From Quisquiliibacterium sp. (GTDB taxonomy: Bacteria > Pseudomonadota > Gammaproteobacteria > Burkholderiales > Burkholderiaceae_E), in assembly GCA_030830765.1 (NCBI GenBank), contig JAURMJ010000382.1:1-7020 (forward strand): a stretch of DNA of 7,020 nucleotides. Reading direction: 5' to 3'. Below are positions 5,701-7,020 of the stretch, in pieces. The translations under genes were made by a program, and so were the position numbers. The stretch's first letter is position 1. Each line of letters starts with the position of its first letter. The notes beneath the pieces are model-generated. The model worked only from the letters and a program-made list of their open reading frames with translations, did not search any database and was not told where the DNA came from.

Positions 5701-6777
5701 TCAGACGCTTGAGATTCTCACGACCTCGTCCCAGCAGTACTCCGGCGCCCGATCCAGCAACTGCGAACCCAGCGCCCGACTCCAATGCAGTGCCGAGCCA
5801 AAATCGGCAGCCCAGGTCCACAACCTGCGCGTGAACAGCTGCAGATCATATTCGGCGGTCACCCCGATTGCACCGTGCACAGCATGAGCGATTTCGCAGC
5901 ATTGCTGAACCGCTGTCGAGGCGACCTGCTTGGCCGCTGCCACCCGATGCGGATCCAGCGCGAGCCCTGATCCGGCCAATGCGAGTTGCGAGGCCATGGC
6001 CGCCATGGCCGTCCACTCTCCGGCCAAGGCGAGTTGCTGTTGAATGGCCTGAAATTTCGAGATCGGCCGCCCGAACTGCACCCGGTCGGATGCATAGGTC
6101 GTCGACATTTGAAGCACGCGGGCGCAGGCCCCCGCAATCTGGGCACACCGAATCGCGGCCCCGACGCTCAGCACCTCGATGCCCCGGGGGAGCACGCCAA
6201 GTTCACGTCCCTCTGAAGCGAGCCAGCAAAGTTCAGCCCGATCCTCGGCAATCCCGACACTTGGCCGCACCGCAGCACGGGCTGGCTCGAACTGCCAAAG
6301 GCAATGACTCTCGTCATCTTCGCTCGGCAGGGTCACAAGTACCTTTGATGCAAGACGGGCGTGCGCAACGCCATGGGCAATCACGCGATCCCCCTCTCGG
6401 CTTGCGACGGCAATCGTCGAGATGCCCTCGGGCGTCTGGGCACCGGCCATCCGACACAATGCCTGGGCAGCCAGTGTCTCAGGCAGCGGGGCAGGCAATC
6501 CCCAGCGCCCGCAAGCCTCGATCAGACCACGCACCTCGGCCCAGCCAAGCGCACCATCCCCAGACTCGTCGTCCCTGAGGGCATCGCTCAGGCCAGCTGC
6601 CTCGAGTGCGGCCCAAAGCGTCTTAACCACGGTGTCGCCCTGTTCCTGGGACTCAGAAGCCCTGAGCAACGTTGTTGTACAAAGATCGGAGAGAATCCGC
6701 TCAATCGAGTCAGTCAGCAACCCAGCGGTTTCGTCGTCGTAACCGATATCGGTCTGCAATTCGTTGCCGTGATTCAT
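5701..6777 (-). CDS. Acyl-CoA dehydrogenase family protein, probable non-catalytic partner subunit
   Basis: A 358-residue member of the acyl-CoA dehydrogenase superfamily (FAD-dependent alpha,beta-desaturation of acyl-CoA). The N-terminal helical part (about 15-110) and middle beta domain (about 118-190) are divergent. The C-terminal four-helix domain is clear, with the FAD motif RVQFGRPISKFQAIQ at 232-246 (Arg232, Phe235, Gln243) and HGAIGVTAEYDL at 301-312. By my hand alignment to medium-chain acyl-CoA dehydrogenase the catalytic Glu position is Phe326 (in DFGSA), and the alternative Glu position on helix G used by isovaleryl/long-chain enzymes is Gly206, so no usual catalytic base is seen. 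It is shorter than the usual 380-400 residues. Its ATG overlaps the stop codon of the upstream gene (ATGA), indicating coupled translation, probably as the partner of that subunit. GGGG six bases upstream is a weak ribosome site. Substrate unknown. Confidence 0.88.
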   Translation of the reverse strand: MNHGNELQTDIGYDDETAGLLTDSIERILSDLCTTTLLRASESQEQGDTVVKTLWAALEAAGLSDALRDDESGDGALGWAEVRGLIEACGRWGLPAPLPETLAAQALCRMAGAQTPEGISTIAVASREGDRVIAHGVAHARLASKVLVTLPSEDDESHCLWQFEPARAAVRPSVGIAEDRAELCWLASEGRELGVLPRGIEVLSVGAAIRCAQIAGACARVLQMSTTYASDRVQFGRPISKFQAIQQQLALAGEWTAMAAMASQLALAGSGLALDPHRVAAAKQVASTAVQQCCEIAHAVHGAIGVTAEYDLQLFTRRLWTWAADFGSALHWSRALGSQLLDRAPEYCWDEVVRISSV

Positions 6778-7020
6778 CGCAACCCCATGCCGCGAGCAAT
6801 CATGCCGCGAAGAATCTCGCGGGTACCACCCCGCAGTGAAAAGGTCGGCCCCATCTGCGTCGTGTAGGCCAGCGCCTCAAGCAGTGGCACCGGCGCCGGG
6901 ATCAGCGGATCGGCATTGGCCAGCAGGCCGACAACCCGGCCGATATCCTGCTCAATCCGAGTGCCCAGATCCTTGAGCACAGCGGCCTCAAGCAACGGAC
7001 TTTCGCCGCGAGCAGCGAGC
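6774..7020 (-). CDS. Acyl-CoA dehydrogenase, C-terminal fragment cut by the window edge
   Basis: The reading frame is open through the right edge; about 81 C-terminal residues are visible and the start lies beyond 7020. A TTG at 6995-6993 is not the start, because family-typical sequence (LAARGESP) continues upstream of it. Visible features are the LLEAAVLKDLGTRIEQD helix and a C-terminal LRGGTREILRGMIARGMG block, the standard end of acyl-CoA dehydrogenases that closes over the FAD and substrate. At the medium-chain catalytic Glu position (YEGT) this protein has RGGT, so its base, if present, should be on helix G, outside the window. Its TGA overlaps the ATG of the next gene by the ATGA pattern, so the two are one operon and probably one heteromeric enzyme. 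Confidence 0.9.
   Translation of the reverse strand, partial: LAARGESPLLEAAVLKDLGTRIEQDIGRVVGLLANADPLIPAPVPLLEALAYTTQMGPTFSLRGGTREILRGMIARGMGLR

Noticed and set aside
5868..6578. Open frame of 236 codons on the plus strand opposite the acyl-CoA dehydrogenase gene
   Set aside because: The product is Arg/Pro/Ser-rich with no domain and lies fully antisense to a recognised gene.
6774..6995. A separate 73-residue gene starting at TTG 6995
   Set aside because: The frame continues to the window edge with sequence typical of acyl-CoA dehydrogenases, so it is the tail of a larger gene.

Overview
The window reads as ordinary chromosomal DNA from a free-living, GC-rich (roughly 60% by eye) proteobacterium. 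The DusA, MetY, YihY and DUF2069 sequences look most like those of Betaproteobacteria (Burkholderiales/Rhodocyclales type), but no rRNA or marker gene is present to fix the genus. I see no insertion sequence, integrase, phage gene, tRNA, rRNA, CRISPR array or toxin-antitoxin pair. About 96% of the window is covered by eight protein genes, the last of them cut by the right edge.

Layout: (1) 20-2157, plus strand: a PLP-dependent O-acetylhomoserine sulfhydrylase (metY) followed 20 bases later by an alpha/beta hydrolase with a good ribosome site, so probably one transcript. (2) 2168-3403, minus strand: a YihY/BrkB-family inner-membrane protein, convergent with the hydrolase. A long imperfect hairpin (2162-2197) sits exactly at the junction. 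(3) 3439-3804, plus strand: a small four-helix DUF2069 membrane protein, divergent from yihY over only 35 bases. (4) 3785-4822, minus strand: tRNA-dihydrouridine synthase DusA, whose 3' end overlaps DUF2069 by 20 bases. (5) 4990-5652, plus strand: an orphan NarL/LuxR-type response regulator, divergent from dusA across 167 bases. (6) 5701-7020, minus strand: two acyl-CoA dehydrogenase genes joined by an ATGA stop/start overlap. The promoter-proximal one is seen only as its C-terminus.

Functionally the genes are a mosaic of housekeeping and metabolic units: sulfur assimilation into homocysteine, tRNA modification, membrane proteins of unclear role, signal transduction, and acyl-CoA beta-oxidation. 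The most interesting point is the acyl-CoA dehydrogenase pair. The complete subunit lacks a glutamate at both positions where this family normally places its catalytic base, and it is translationally coupled to a second subunit. That suggests an obligate heteromeric enzyme of the type known from steroid side-chain degradation. Secondary points are a possible near-leaderless promoter for yihY, a C8 homopolymer inside dusA, and the hairpin at the convergent junction. I found no convincing evidence of a wholly new system.
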